Shown one piece after another: positions 17,179-24,736 of a stretch of 29,327 nt of DNA (the stretch's first letter is position 1; the number at the start of each line of letters is the position of its first letter). Source of the stretch: a virus. The stretch covers positions 1 to 29,327 of IMG/VR virus record IMGVR_UViG_3300045009_000918; one strand, 5' to 3'. The translations under genes and the position numbers were made by a program. A model generated the notes under the pieces. It was not told the DNA's origin and searched no databases. It saw nothing but the letters and a program-made list of their open reading frames with translations.

Positions 17179-17724
17179 CTATCTGTCGTCGTTCGGTGGC
17201 ATTTCTATGGCAGGCTCATTGACCTTCGTGGCCGACTCAACGGGCACCCATGCTCGCGAATAGAGATGTTCCCTGATTGCACGATGCTTGACAATCGTCC
17301 CATCAAGCAGGAGCTCAAACTCGTCCATCGTCAGGTTGAGGGCTTCGCAAAGGAAATCTTCTGTTGTCGCACCCGAAAGTAGGAGCCTTCTGACAAGGGA
17401 GGAAAGTTTCTTGGATACGACAGAACCCCTGCCCCTGTTGAGTTGGACATGGAGAATCATTGCCTCCGCCTCGGTGCACTGGACAACAATGATGGGAACG
17501 GTCTCCCCAATTGCCTCGCGTACTGCCTGGTTGTTCATTGCCAACAGGCATCGTTCGTGACCATCAATAATCGTCAGTCCTGCTTCTCTCACAATTATCG
17601 GCGACAGTATTCCGTGCCTGTTCATTGAGCGCGCCAGCACCGCCAAGTCTGGCGAGAGCATGTAGGTCGTTCGCCACGGTGCGAATGACAGACTGCTCGG
17701 TTTTGCGTGCGTTGTGTCATTCAT
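17179..17724 (-). CDS. ParB/Srx-fold protein, second of the cassette
   Basis: This 181-aa protein contains a ParB-like nuclease fold: a helix followed by GILSPIIVREAG (about 38-49), the IIDGHERCLLAM strand-loop-helix (52-63) matching the G-x-x-R-x-x-A box of ParB/IbrB proteins, then VPIIVVQCTEAEAMILHVQLNRGR (77-100), which resembles the E-x-Q-R / A-x-N-x-x-R block. The C-terminal half has a short helix-turn-helix-like part (TTEDFLCEALNLTMDEFELL) and an acidic tail. ParB-like proteins bind CTP and DNA; IbrB-type versions occur beside PAPS-reductase-like IbrA. Its start overlaps the stop of the PAPS-reductase-like gene by eight bases. Fold assignment is good; biochemical role unknown. Confidence 0.75.
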   Translation of the reverse strand: MNDTTHAKPSSLSFAPWRTTYMLSPDLAVLARSMNRHGILSPIIVREAGLTIIDGHERCLLAMNNQAVREAIGETVPIIVVQCTEAEAMILHVQLNRGRGSVVSKKLSSLVRRLLLSGATTEDFLCEALNLTMDEFELLLDGTIVKHRAIREHLYSRAWVPVESATKVNEPAIEMPPNDDR

Positions 17725-18841
17725 TGGTTACTCCTGCATCCTTGATGATTCTCCCCGTCTTGGTGCCTGGACCCGCTGGGTTTGCAGAGGTGACATGTAT
17801 CGAGTTGAGCAGAAGCGTTCGCACCAGCCAATGTATCGGGTACGAAACCGGATCCAGAGCCATTTTCTTTTTGAACGTGGACACGTATCGGCGAGCGGCG
17901 GATTGCATTGTTGTCCCAATCATGAAGTCCGATATGAATTGGCTGACCCCATTGAGTCCATCATGGGAGTATGTCTCGACGATTGCATCTGAATCAAAGT
18001 CCTTGCCGAGCCTCCTTTGGGCATCAATTCTCGGGAATACTCGCACCAATTGATCGTAGAACTCTGGCTCGGTTGCCACCACATCGCCAAGTCTGCGTAT
18101 CGCTATTGAGTGGAGCGGAATGCCGACCCTCGTGTTTGAGCCAGTCATTTCGGCGGCATCGTAATACTCCGAGTATTCCCCCCCGGAGTCGGTGATGAAC
18201 TTGAACACATCGTTCGTCTGCCAGTCGTAAATGACTTTTGCGAACTTGAGTGGGAGACCACGCTTGACGCCGAACGGGGTGACGATGTAATTCTCGTGGA
18301 TTTTTTGCACGCAGGATCGGTAGCGAATCATTGACTCGTTCGCCCTCACCCCCGTAATGAATGCCGTACGACCCCTCTTCCCCTGCATCGTGTAGTAATC
18401 GATTGTTTCTCTCAGTGGCCTGTCGTGATCCAGTCCGAAGTGCATTGCGTTGATTGCGAAGTTCGGCATCGGCCTGACGAGACGACCTTCTCGTTGTCTT
18501 TTCCCACTCCACAGCAGGGCCGTCTCGCGGCGCCCGAGAATCCATATTTCTGCCCCGTACGGCAAGCAGTACCACTCCATGTCAACCCACGGGTAGTTGC
18601 GAACTTTCATTACATAGTCCACCACCATCGGGCTGACCATTTCCTCGTCGCGGAAAATCACCTTTACTGGTCCAAGCCCACGCTCCTCGTGGACTTCCTT
18701 CGCCAGGTGCAGAATCGCCGTCGAGTCTTTTCCGCCAGAGAACTGGACGCACACGGTGTCAAATGTGTCGTACACATGGCGAATCCGTGCCCTGGCGGCA
18801 TCAACGCAGGAGACATCAAGGAACAACCGTTGGCGCGGCAT
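17717..18841 (-). CDS. PAPS-reductase-like (IbrA/DUF3440 type) ATP-pyrophosphatase-fold protein
   Basis: This 374-aa protein has the nucleotide-binding P-loop of PP-loop ATPases, SGGKDS at residues 35-40, then VKVIFRDEE (about 59-67), a WYCLPYG stretch (90-96) and TGVRANES (163-170) followed by R/Y residues, and IYDWQTNDVFKFI (204-216). This order resembles IbrA/DUF3440 proteins more than assimilatory PAPS reductases, which are shorter and end with an ECGIH motif that is not seen here. DndC of the phosphorothioation system shares the fold but is accompanied by other Dnd genes, which are absent. The gene is flanked on both sides by ParB-like genes with stop/start overlaps (TAATG upstream), so the three probably work together. 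The chemistry is unknown. Confidence 0.8.
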   Translation of the reverse strand: MPRQRLFLDVSCVDAARARIRHVYDTFDTVCVQFSGGKDSTAILHLAKEVHEERGLGPVKVIFRDEEMVSPMVVDYVMKVRNYPWVDMEWYCLPYGAEIWILGRRETALLWSGKRQREGRLVRPMPNFAINAMHFGLDHDRPLRETIDYYTMQGKRGRTAFITGVRANESMIRYRSCVQKIHENYIVTPFGVKRGLPLKFAKVIYDWQTNDVFKFITDSGGEYSEYYDAAEMTGSNTRVGIPLHSIAIRRLGDVVATEPEFYDQLVRVFPRIDAQRRLGKDFDSDAIVETYSHDGLNGVSQFISDFMIGTTMQSAARRYVSTFKKKMALDPVSYPIHWLVRTLLLNSIHVTSANPAGPGTKTGRIIKDAGVTNE

Positions 18842-19575
18842 TAGAAGTCAATGTTCTTTTCCAGGTAGCACATCAATTTTTCTGCAGTCGTGTTGCCCCC
18901 AATTTCCGGGTTTGAGCGAAGCCACTTTATGAAGTCGTACCACCTGCTCTGCTGTTCCACTCTGTCAAAAACAATCGTGTACTGCACGACCGCCTGAGGT
19001 TTCTTCGTGCCCGGTATCGCCGTGCTTCCGAGCGCCGCCACGTTCATTTCGTCGCCTTTGGGCACGACCAGCGGAGTCGACTGATCCTGCGTCTCAACGA
19101 GCACCGGGGGGAGGAATTCGTTTGATGTGAGTATTTCGCTTTCGGCATTTGAGACCGAGTTCTCGATGGTGGCCATGTCGAACTCATCTATTCCGAGATT
19201 GTTCATGAGTTCGGAGTACTCGCTACCAACCTCGCCGATCATTTGTACGAGCAAATCTTCGTCGTACCCGCCGAGGTCCGCCGTCCGGTTGTCGGCGTAC
19301 GCAAAGGCAGTCGCTTTCTTTTTGTCTGCATCGAGCACCGTACAGGCGATGGAATCCCACCCGAGACGCTTCGCCGCCTCGTACTGGTGATTCCCCGCAA
19401 TAATTAGGTACCTCCCATCGCCATTTTCTGTGACAACGATTGGTTTGACTTGGCCGAATTCTCTGTACGAGGCGGCGATTGCATCCACGTCGCCGCGCCT
19501 CGGATTGTCCTTGAGGGGCACGAGACTTCCAATGGGCATTGCCAGCGATGCCAAGGATTCGTGGATTCCGTTCAC
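18841..19575 (-). CDS. ParB-like protein with unusual C-terminal domain, first of the cassette
   Basis: The likely start is the GTG at 19575, which overlaps the preceding stop as GTGA and has AGGG seven bases upstream; reading farther upstream would overlap a neighbour by about 100 bases. The 244-aa product has the ParB domain: LKDNPRRGDVDAIAASYREFG (about 21-41), KPIVVTENGDGRYLIIAGNHQYEAAKRLG (44-72) and AFAYADNRTADLGGYDEDLL (90-109). The last is also found in ParB domains linked to DNA methylases. A Glu/Thr-rich linker follows, then residues 195-244 (VVQYTIVFDRVEQQ, then WYDFIKWLR) form a separate small domain that was not recognised. It is coupled by TAATG to the PAPS-reductase-like gene. 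No nuclease activity can be inferred. Confidence 0.8.
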   Translation of the reverse strand: MNGIHESLASLAMPIGSLVPLKDNPRRGDVDAIAASYREFGQVKPIVVTENGDGRYLIIAGNHQYEAAKRLGWDSIACTVLDADKKKATAFAYADNRTADLGGYDEDLLVQMIGEVGSEYSELMNNLGIDEFDMATIENSVSNAESEILTSNEFLPPVLVETQDQSTPLVVPKGDEMNVAALGSTAIPGTKKPQAVVQYTIVFDRVEQQSRWYDFIKWLRSNPEIGGNTTAEKLMCYLEKNIDF

Positions 19576-19928
19576 ACCTGAGCCCTGACGTTCGCATTGA
19601 GCGTCCGGAGGGCATCCACCTCTGTCCTGAGGGTCAGGAGTTTCTCTCTCTTTGCCTTCACGAGTGCCTCGGCACACTTGTAATCAAAATCCATGTCGGC
19701 GAGCTTGTAGTCTGCCCATGCTTCTCGTTCACGGATTGAACCCTTTGCCGACAGGTACTCCTTTGCCCACTCTCCCTTGAGTCTGGATTCCTTCTTGGCA
19801 CAGTCTTCTGCGAGACTCTCGAATGCCTCGGTGTGGTGCTCGAGTTCGTCAAGCAGCATCAGTATTCGCCCCTCAATTTCCACCTGACTGATTGGCGAAG
19901 TCCTCGCAACAATTCCCACCGTCGTCAC
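19572..19928 (-). CDS. Small helical/coiled-coil protein, unknown
   Basis: The preferred start is GTG at 19928, which overlaps the RuvC-like stop as GTGA and has AAGGA eight bases upstream. The product is 118 aa and almost wholly helical with alternating Lys/Glu (about 20-118), including REREAWADYKLADMDFDYK and a final heptad-rich stretch (LRTEVDALRTLNANVRA). Short phage coiled-coil proteins of this look often lie among recombination genes, but no specific family was recognised. A longer reading from 19967 overlaps its neighbour by 43 bases and lacks a ribosome site. Confidence 0.6.
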   Translation of the reverse strand: MTTVGIVARTSPISQVEIEGRILMLLDELEHHTEAFESLAEDCAKKESRLKGEWAKEYLSAKGSIREREAWADYKLADMDFDYKCAEALVKAKREKLLTLRTEVDALRTLNANVRAQV

Positions 19929-20473
19929 CCAGAATTTCCTTTCGTAAGTCTCTCTAGTGGTGACCAATCTACCTTTTCCAATGCCACTGCATGGGATTTC
20001 GGCCAGTCAATCAATGACTGTCCGAGCCTGTACCGAAGCATTTCCTCAAGAACCCACGCATCGCACCTGTCTGGGCCATCGCCACCGCTCCAAATCGTGC
20101 CCGTCCTCGCCGAGACCGCAGAAACGACCTCTGGCTTGGCGGCATTGCCCTTTCCTGTGGCGAATTTGGCTCGGCAGGCCGGGGCAATCTCCACGGTCGG
20201 AATACCAGCCTCGTAAAGGGCGACCCTAAGCACCCCGCCCAATTCGCCGATGGAATGCGCTTGGGAGTTTCGGGAGGCGTACGAATAATGCTCAATGGAT
20301 ACGCAGTCAATTTTGTACGTGATGACCGCATGCATAATTCGGTCTCTGATTTCCATGAGTCGCCGCGGTCCGGACAGGTTGCTGCGAATGCTCGTGGTTT
20401 CGCCAATCACGGAAATTCCCGTTGATGAGAGCGAAGGATCGACCCCCATCGTCATCCAGTCCGACCGACTCAT
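19925..20473 (-). CDS. RuvC-like Holliday junction resolvase
   Basis: This 182-aa protein has the RNase H-like fold signature of RuvC nucleases: GVDPSLSSTGISVI (about 10-23) with the first acidic residue D12, then a beta strand and CVSIEHYSYASRNSQ with E61, and late GPDRCDAWVLEEM with D135 and D138. These fit the four acidic metal ligands of RuvC. Resolvases of this kind cut branched DNA before packaging or during recombination. The gene is coupled to the HNH gene (stop and start overlap) and lies in a module with Rad52-like and Cas4-like proteins, which supports a recombination or replication-repair role. Confidence 0.85.
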   Translation of the reverse strand: MSRSDWMTMGVDPSLSSTGISVIGETTSIRSNLSGPRRLMEIRDRIMHAVITYKIDCVSIEHYSYASRNSQAHSIGELGGVLRVALYEAGIPTVEIAPACRAKFATGKGNAAKPEVVSAVSARTGTIWSGGDGPDRCDAWVLEEMLRYRLGQSLIDWPKSHAVALEKVDWSPLERLTKGNSG

Positions 20474-20826
20474 TTCTCGGAACCTCGTTTGGCGAGACCA
20501 AGGTCAAATGCCAATGCTGGCTCCCTGCCTATGCGGTTGTGGCAACCTCGGCATACGGCTAGGACATTTTTCTCGTCAAGTATTGACCCGCCCTGCGAGC
20601 GTCTCACTATCTCGTGGACATCCTGCGAGACCGACCGGTGATACAACTTCTTCTTGTCGTGCGCGGCAAACACCGGGCAAGCCTCGCAATACGGACGAGC
20701 CGCAAGAATTCGCTTGACGAATTTCCGGCGCCCGACGTATTTCAATTCCATCTTTTTGCTTCTCGATGCGATTCGACCGCCGCGCTTGCGGGGTGTTTTT
20801 TGCTTCGGGATTTGATTCCGTTTCAT
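20470..20826 (-). CDS. HNH endonuclease
   Basis: This 118-aa basic protein has an HNH domain: C47-x-x-C50, then VHEIVRRSQGG (70-80) with H71, then NVLAVCRGCHNRIG (87-100) with C92, C95 and H96 as the second zinc pair and catalytic/ligand histidine. The Arg/Lys-rich N-terminal 35 residues are likely DNA binding. HNH proteins near large terminases sometimes aid DNA packaging, but this one sits among recombination genes, eight genes away from any small-terminase candidate. A homing or repair role is equally possible. It is translationally coupled to the upstream coiled-coil gene by ATGA, without its own clear ribosome site. Confidence 0.85.
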   Translation of the reverse strand: MKRNQIPKQKTPRKRGGRIASRSKKMELKYVGRRKFVKRILAARPYCEACPVFAAHDKKKLYHRSVSQDVHEIVRRSQGGSILDEKNVLAVCRGCHNRIGREPALAFDLGLAKRGSEK

Positions 20827-21338
20827 ACGATGTCAACGGATTTGATGCCGTCAAACTCCCACCGATCATCCAGCAACGACCAGAGTGCTCGGTCAATGAC
20901 GGTTTCCTCAAGGTCGTACTCCTTCAGCAGGGCGCGGTGCCTGGCTATCCCGCGCTTCAGGAATTCGACATTCTGCCAACCGTTGTTTTCCGAAATCTCG
21001 CCCGTGTCAATCATTGTGGCAATTTCGTTCAATCGTCGCTCGACATGGAACCTGAACCGCGCAATCTTTTGGACCCGCGAATCGTACGAGGCATTGGCCT
21101 GTTCCAGCAATGAGAGCCCCTCATTCCCGAACGACTCGTATCGCTTGATGTCGGCGATTCGCGACCTCTCGGCCGCCGCCGTCTGAGCATCGAGGTTCTC
21201 CAAGAGTGCGACGAGGTTGAGTCGCCATCGCTCCCAGTTCTCTTTTTCCAAAAGCACGCGCCGCTGATTGGGTGAGAGTTTGTTCTTCACCTCTTCGGCG
21301 ACCATTTTTGCGAATGTCTGATTGTCTATGTTGGACAC
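20823..21338 (-). CDS. Coiled-coil protein of the recombination module, unknown
   Basis: The best start is the GTG at 21338, because GGAGGA ends about nine bases upstream; the frame stays open to 21398, where it would overlap the nuclease gene by 58 bases. The 171-aa product is mostly helical and charged (KMVAEEVKNKLSPNQRRVLLE near the start, then RWRLNLVALLENLDAQTAAAE and a long run to the end), with an acidic C-terminus. No family was recognised. Being downstream of the Cas4-like gene and just ahead of the HNH gene suggests an accessory role, but that is position only. Confidence 0.6.
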   Translation of the reverse strand: MSNIDNQTFAKMVAEEVKNKLSPNQRRVLLEKENWERWRLNLVALLENLDAQTAAAERSRIADIKRYESFGNEGLSLLEQANASYDSRVQKIARFRFHVERRLNEIATMIDTGEISENNGWQNVEFLKRGIARHRALLKEYDLEETVIDRALWSLLDDRWEFDGIKSVDIV

Positions 21339-21340
21339 GC

Positions 21341-22132
21341 CTATTTCCTCCGTGCACCCCATGCTGGGCAGATTTTCTTGTAATGACACCAGTCGCACAA
21401 CCGAGACACCTTCGTCTCGAATTCCCCCGTGCGAAGCGCGACCTGTATCTCGGAATGGGTCTTTGCCACTCGGGCGAGCGTTGCGACATCATCTTCCGGC
21501 GTGGTCGTCCTACCCAGGGCTTTTCCATCCTTCAGGTAGATGAGTTGAACTTCATTCACCGATTTCCCAATGGTCCGCTCAACCACCAACTTGTAGAGGA
21601 GTAGCTGGAACCACTTCTGATCCATGTATGCTGGTTTCGGGAATTTGCCGGTTTTGTAATCGGTTATCTTTGCCCCATCCCCGACTTCGCTGATTCGGTC
21701 GACAAAACCCTTGATATTTATGCCCGGTATGACCTCCGTGTTGTATTCGGATTCCAATCCAATCGGGAGAACTTTGGTTGGATCCTCGACCGTCCAGAGG
21801 TTCTCGATGCACCACCAAGATTTCCACCTGAACTCGCGCATCTCTGCTTCCGTCATGTTCATTCCTGCGAGTCTTTCCACCCAACCCCGAGCCCATGCGA
21901 CGCGAGATACTTGCTGGGCGTTGCCCACCGTGCGTTGCTCGGCGGGAAGCGTGTAAACCTGCTCCAAAACCTCGTGGACGAATGTACCCATGAGTTGGCT
22001 TTGATTCTCGGGTTCCGGGAGCTGGTCTATGCGACTGTACTTGTACCTCTGGGGGCACTGCTCCCAGGTCAATATTGATGATGCCGAAAGGTATTGTGGC
22101 ATCCTAGGATCCGATGGCTGTTCAGTGGTCAC
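21341..22132 (-). CDS. Cas4/RecB-like PD-(D/E)XK exonuclease with predicted Fe-S cluster
   Basis: This 263-aa protein starts at GTG (22132), seven bases after AAGG. It has LSASSILTWEQCPQRYKY with C26, GTFVHEVLEQ with H53, KGFVDRISEV with D145, ITDYKTGK with D158 and K160, and a Q-rich motif (WFQLLLYKL, Q176). Three C-terminal cysteines (C246, C249, C255 in LCDWCHYKKICP) complete the four-cysteine cluster typical of Cas4 and AddB. The family cuts single-stranded DNA with 5'-to-3' polarity in several members. There is no CRISPR array or other cas gene, so this is a phage recombination nuclease rather than a CRISPR adaptation protein. It likely partners the adjacent Rad52-like annealing protein. 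Confidence 0.88.
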   Translation of the reverse strand: MTTEQPSDPRMPQYLSASSILTWEQCPQRYKYSRIDQLPEPENQSQLMGTFVHEVLEQVYTLPAEQRTVGNAQQVSRVAWARGWVERLAGMNMTEAEMREFRWKSWWCIENLWTVEDPTKVLPIGLESEYNTEVIPGINIKGFVDRISEVGDGAKITDYKTGKFPKPAYMDQKWFQLLLYKLVVERTIGKSVNEVQLIYLKDGKALGRTTTPEDDVATLARVAKTHSEIQVALRTGEFETKVSRLCDWCHYKKICPAWGARRK

Positions 22133-22149
22133 TGAGCAACCTTACTATA

Positions 22150-22809
22150 CTACTTCAGGAAGCTCAGCCTTACTGCCTCTGCCTGCAGTTCCTGAAGTTG
22201 ATCAAGGCTCACATCGCTCGGCTTGCGCGGCTTTGGCGCATTGTTGGAGAGGTTCGCCCAGAACTCGTTGAGCAGTGCTCGTTTGGATTCGTCCAGACCC
22301 TTGCTCACGCTGACGAAGCTCTCCCATGCTTGGACGGACTCATCGACGGGGGCGGCCATTGCCTGCTCGACCTCGATGGCTTCATCGCTTCGGGCGAGGT
22401 AGAGGCCGACGCCAAGCGTCTGGGCGGCCTTCTTGAGGGCATCGGAAATGGCGCCCTTGAACTCATCGCCGAGATCCACGATGCCCCCCTGCTTGGTGCG
22501 CTTGATTTTTTGACCACCGATTCCATCGCGGGCAATTGAGCGGAAATCGTTGACGAAGTACTCGAGCCGAACGTGGGCGACGACGAAATCTGGGTCAATC
22601 GCGTCTCGCTCGCAACGAGTGACGGTGAATGACCAGTTCTCGACGCCCAGGACCTTGTTCAGTCTGTTGATGACTTCGCTGACCGGAATGTAGGTGAGGT
22701 TGGTCCCGCCCTTGTTTATCGTCCGTTCCATTTCCTGCGGGAAGGGTTCGGAAAGAGGGCCGTAGGGGTCTCTCCATTCAGTTTTCTCGGTCTTGTCCAC
22801 TTCACTCAT
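22150..22809 (-). CDS. Rad52-like single-strand annealing protein
   Basis: This 219-aa protein has the Rad52/Rad22 family core: LTYIPVSEVINRLNKVLG (about 38-55), WSFTVTRCERDAIDPDFVVAHVRLEYFVND (58-88), a loop with GIGGQKIKRTKQGGIVDLGDEFKGAISDALKKAAQTLGVGLYL (around 96-139). The last segment, DEFKGAISDALKKAA, is the most diagnostic part of these DNA-binding folds. The C-terminal tail is helical and more variable, with a Lys/Pro-rich stretch. Such proteins anneal complementary strands and are the phage counterpart of Red beta. GGAGG stands eight bases before the ATG. It overlaps the preceding gene and lies beside the exonuclease, a common synaptase-nuclease pairing. Confidence 0.85.
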   Translation of the reverse strand: MSEVDKTEKTEWRDPYGPLSEPFPQEMERTINKGGTNLTYIPVSEVINRLNKVLGVENWSFTVTRCERDAIDPDFVVAHVRLEYFVNDFRSIARDGIGGQKIKRTKQGGIVDLGDEFKGAISDALKKAAQTLGVGLYLARSDEAIEVEQAMAAPVDESVQAWESFVSVSKGLDESKRALLNEFWANLSNNAPKPRKPSDVSLDQLQELQAEAVRLSFLK

Positions 22810-23326
22810 CGCTCGTGCCTCCGTTTGATTGTCTTACTATTACGCTCATGCGCGAGTCGCCGGACTCGCAGTAATTGTCGGGATTGATGCCGATTTTCTC
22901 GAGTTGGGTGACCTTCCAGTACGACGGCTGGACGTAGTTCAGCATCGCTTTCGCCATCTCCTCTGGGTCGACCTTCACCTCGCCGGTGTCCATGTCAATT
23001 GACATTTTGTGGAGCTTCTGGGCGACCACGCTCGCCAAATCCTTGTGTTGCCACTTCGTTCGCTTGGTGGAGTAGTTGCGCTCAACCTCGCCGCCGCCAG
23101 AGAGGAGTACCTTGTCATCTTTCATCATCGCGCCGATTCTGAGGGCGAAAGAGTCGTAGGTCAGTTTTACTTCGGCTTTTGCGCGATTGAATGCCGCAAG
23201 CACTTCGCAGGCCTCCTCTTGTGGCGGCTGACCTGCCAGGTAATCCTGAAGTTGTCCCTCAAGATTGGCGAGACGTTCGGAAAAGTCGCCGAACAGCAGG
23301 TCGGCGATGCGTGGTGTTGTGTTCAT
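22802..23326 (-). CDS. Conserved-looking phage protein upstream of the Rad52-like gene, unknown
   Basis: This 174-aa protein was not recognised. It is acidic, with helices in the first 70 residues (FSERLANLEGQLQDYL, then CEVLAAFNRAKAEVKLTYDSFALRIG), a central loop with VERNYSTKRTKWQHKDLASVVAQKL and a C-terminal part with PSYWKVTQLEKIGINPDNY. Its end overlaps the Rad52-like start by eight bases (ATGAGTGA) and the start has GAGG close by, which suggests a partner of the annealing protein. That role is inferred from position alone. Confidence 0.6.
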   Translation of the reverse strand: MNTTPRIADLLFGDFSERLANLEGQLQDYLAGQPPQEEACEVLAAFNRAKAEVKLTYDSFALRIGAMMKDDKVLLSGGGEVERNYSTKRTKWQHKDLASVVAQKLHKMSIDMDTGEVKVDPEEMAKAMLNYVQPSYWKVTQLEKIGINPDNYCESGDSRMSVIVRQSNGGTSDE

Positions 23327-23363
23327 GATCCTCGTAGTATTTGGCGTATTAATAGAACTTGCG

Positions 23364-24668
23364 TCAGATGATGATAGTGGCTCTTTTGCGCTGTGGCAAC
23401 CCCAATCCGGTCAGGTAGCCAAAGGCACCAGTAGCCGAGTCAACCTGGTCATCGTGGCTTGCGGCCTCGGGGAAGGCGGACATTTCGTCCAACCATTCGG
23501 TCAGCCAGGCACTGCGAAGCAACCTGATGTTTCCGTTGGCCGCCGCCGCGGCGAACGGGCGGGCCCTGGTCACCTTGTCGCCGGTGGATCGAATGCCGAT
23601 GAAGTCGCGCCCCGGGACCACGTATCTGGCGTATTGGTCAATCAGGGCCTTCCCAGACGAGCCTGGCTCTTGCTCCATTCTGATTGCCACGCTCGGCCCA
23701 TCCTCGTTGGCAGTCTGTTGAACCAATTGTTCGACCTTCTCCCCCTTGACCCTTGCTCGCTTCACGTCCAAGATGTAGGCAATTCCCTTGTCGAACAGCA
23801 TGAGCGTGCCGACCGTCCAGTCGGGATCCGGGTTGTTTGAGTTGGGCTCGGTGGCGGCCAAATCCCAGAACCTTACTGCCCTGGCAGAACTGCTCACCAT
23901 TGGTATCTCGCTCTGATCAACGACCACGAATGAGGTGCGGTCAAACATTGACCCGAGAGTGGTCGCCCACCAGTCACCCTCCTCCAATCTGCGTCGCTCG
24001 AGGGGGTCGAGCGCTTGGAGTGAGCGCCGATACGAGACCGCATCAATGCCGGGGTTGTCAGTCAGTCGGGAAGGAACGAATATTCGTTTTTCGCTCTTTC
24101 CCTCGACTATGAATCGTTGCCTGACCCAATTGGGTGCCGGGTTTGATGCCGCCCTCATGCGAAGGGGAACCTCGGACAGGGGCCCGCTCACGGGGCGACG
24201 AAGTCGGGAGAACAGATAGCGATAATCCGATTCCCTGATTTCCGTCACCTCGTCCATCCCGATGAACTGAAACTCGGAACCCTTGTACCTCAGGTAATCG
24301 CCGGCATTGTTGAGATAACCGAACGACACTCTCGCCCCGGACGGGAAGGTGGCAATGAAGCTGTTGTTGTTCCAGTGGACATCTTCGTGGGTGGCAATCC
24401 ATGTTTTGAAGCGGTCCATGAGTGCGCCCGGGAGAGACAGGTCGGCAAATGTGCGCCTGAACAGGATTGCCGAGTATTGGGGTATGTCGACGTACTGAAG
24501 TGCGGCCATCAGCAATGCCGAACTTTTGCCACCGCCGGCGGCCCCCCCGAACAGGGCTTCCAGCGAATAACACCTCAGAAAGACCTTCTGCGTGAACGAT
24601 GCTCTCTCGGGGCAGTACAGAGGAGATTTCGGCTCCAGATAATCAATGATTTTTTGCCAGTCTGCCAT
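23364..24668 (-). CDS. terL: Terminase large subunit (ATPase and nuclease)
   Basis: This 434-aa protein drives DNA packaging. The N-terminal ATPase has GGAAGGGKS (41-49) as Walker A and FQFIGMDE (133-140) as Walker B with the catalytic Glu in DE. The C-terminal RNase H-like nuclease shows FWDLAATE with D269, the MEQEPGSSGK segment (331-340) with its acidic residue and HDDQVDS (405-411) with late acidic ligands. The preferred start is ATG at 24668 with AGGA seven bases upstream; an in-frame TTG lies at 24686. The gene begins at a divergent region that also serves the portal operon. No small terminase was recognised in the window. Confidence 0.93.
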   Translation of the reverse strand: MADWQKIIDYLEPKSPLYCPERASFTQKVFLRCYSLEALFGGAAGGGKSSALLMAALQYVDIPQYSAILFRRTFADLSLPGALMDRFKTWIATHEDVHWNNNSFIATFPSGARVSFGYLNNAGDYLRYKGSEFQFIGMDEVTEIRESDYRYLFSRLRRPVSGPLSEVPLRMRAASNPAPNWVRQRFIVEGKSEKRIFVPSRLTDNPGIDAVSYRRSLQALDPLERRRLEEGDWWATTLGSMFDRTSFVVVDQSEIPMVSSSARAVRFWDLAATEPNSNNPDPDWTVGTLMLFDKGIAYILDVKRARVKGEKVEQLVQQTANEDGPSVAIRMEQEPGSSGKALIDQYARYVVPGRDFIGIRSTGDKVTRARPFAAAAANGNIRLLRSAWLTEWLDEMSAFPEAASHDDQVDSATGAFGYLTGLGLPQRKRATIII

Positions 24669-24736
24669 TCGCAATTCCTGTATCAACTATGCTTGCTCGT
24701 GTCGTAAAATAAGTATAAAAGCAAACAGGGGTGGGC
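24669..24736. promoter_or_regulatory. Divergent intergenic region, possible promoters in both directions
   Basis: This 68-base spacer lies between the oppositely oriented terminase and membrane-protein genes and is AT-rich at 24700-24722. On the minus strand TATACT (reverse complement of 24712-24717) resembles a sigma-70 -10 box, without a convincing -35. On the plus strand TATAAA (24714-24719) and TAAAAT (24705-24710) are candidate -10 elements with TTGCTC (24693-24698) upstream at short spacing. AGGGG (24727-24731) is the ribosome site of the plus-strand gene. Promoters are expected here from the gene layout; the exact elements are uncertain. Confidence 0.35.

Noticed and set aside
17717-18841. 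Assigning the PAPS-reductase-like gene to a Dnd phosphorothioation system
   Set aside because: No DndB, DndD, DndE or cysteine desulfurase-like gene is present, and the motif order is closer to IbrA/DUF3440 proteins.
21341-22132. Cas4-like protein as a sign of a CRISPR system
   Set aside because: No repeat-spacer array and no cas1 or cas2-like gene was found. The neighbours are phage recombination genes, so a phage exonuclease is the simpler reading.
24669-24686. TTG start at 24686 for the terminase
   Set aside because: The ATG at 24668 has AGGA at good spacing and gives the usual N-terminus; the TTG lies upstream of that ribosome site with no purine-rich site of its own seen.
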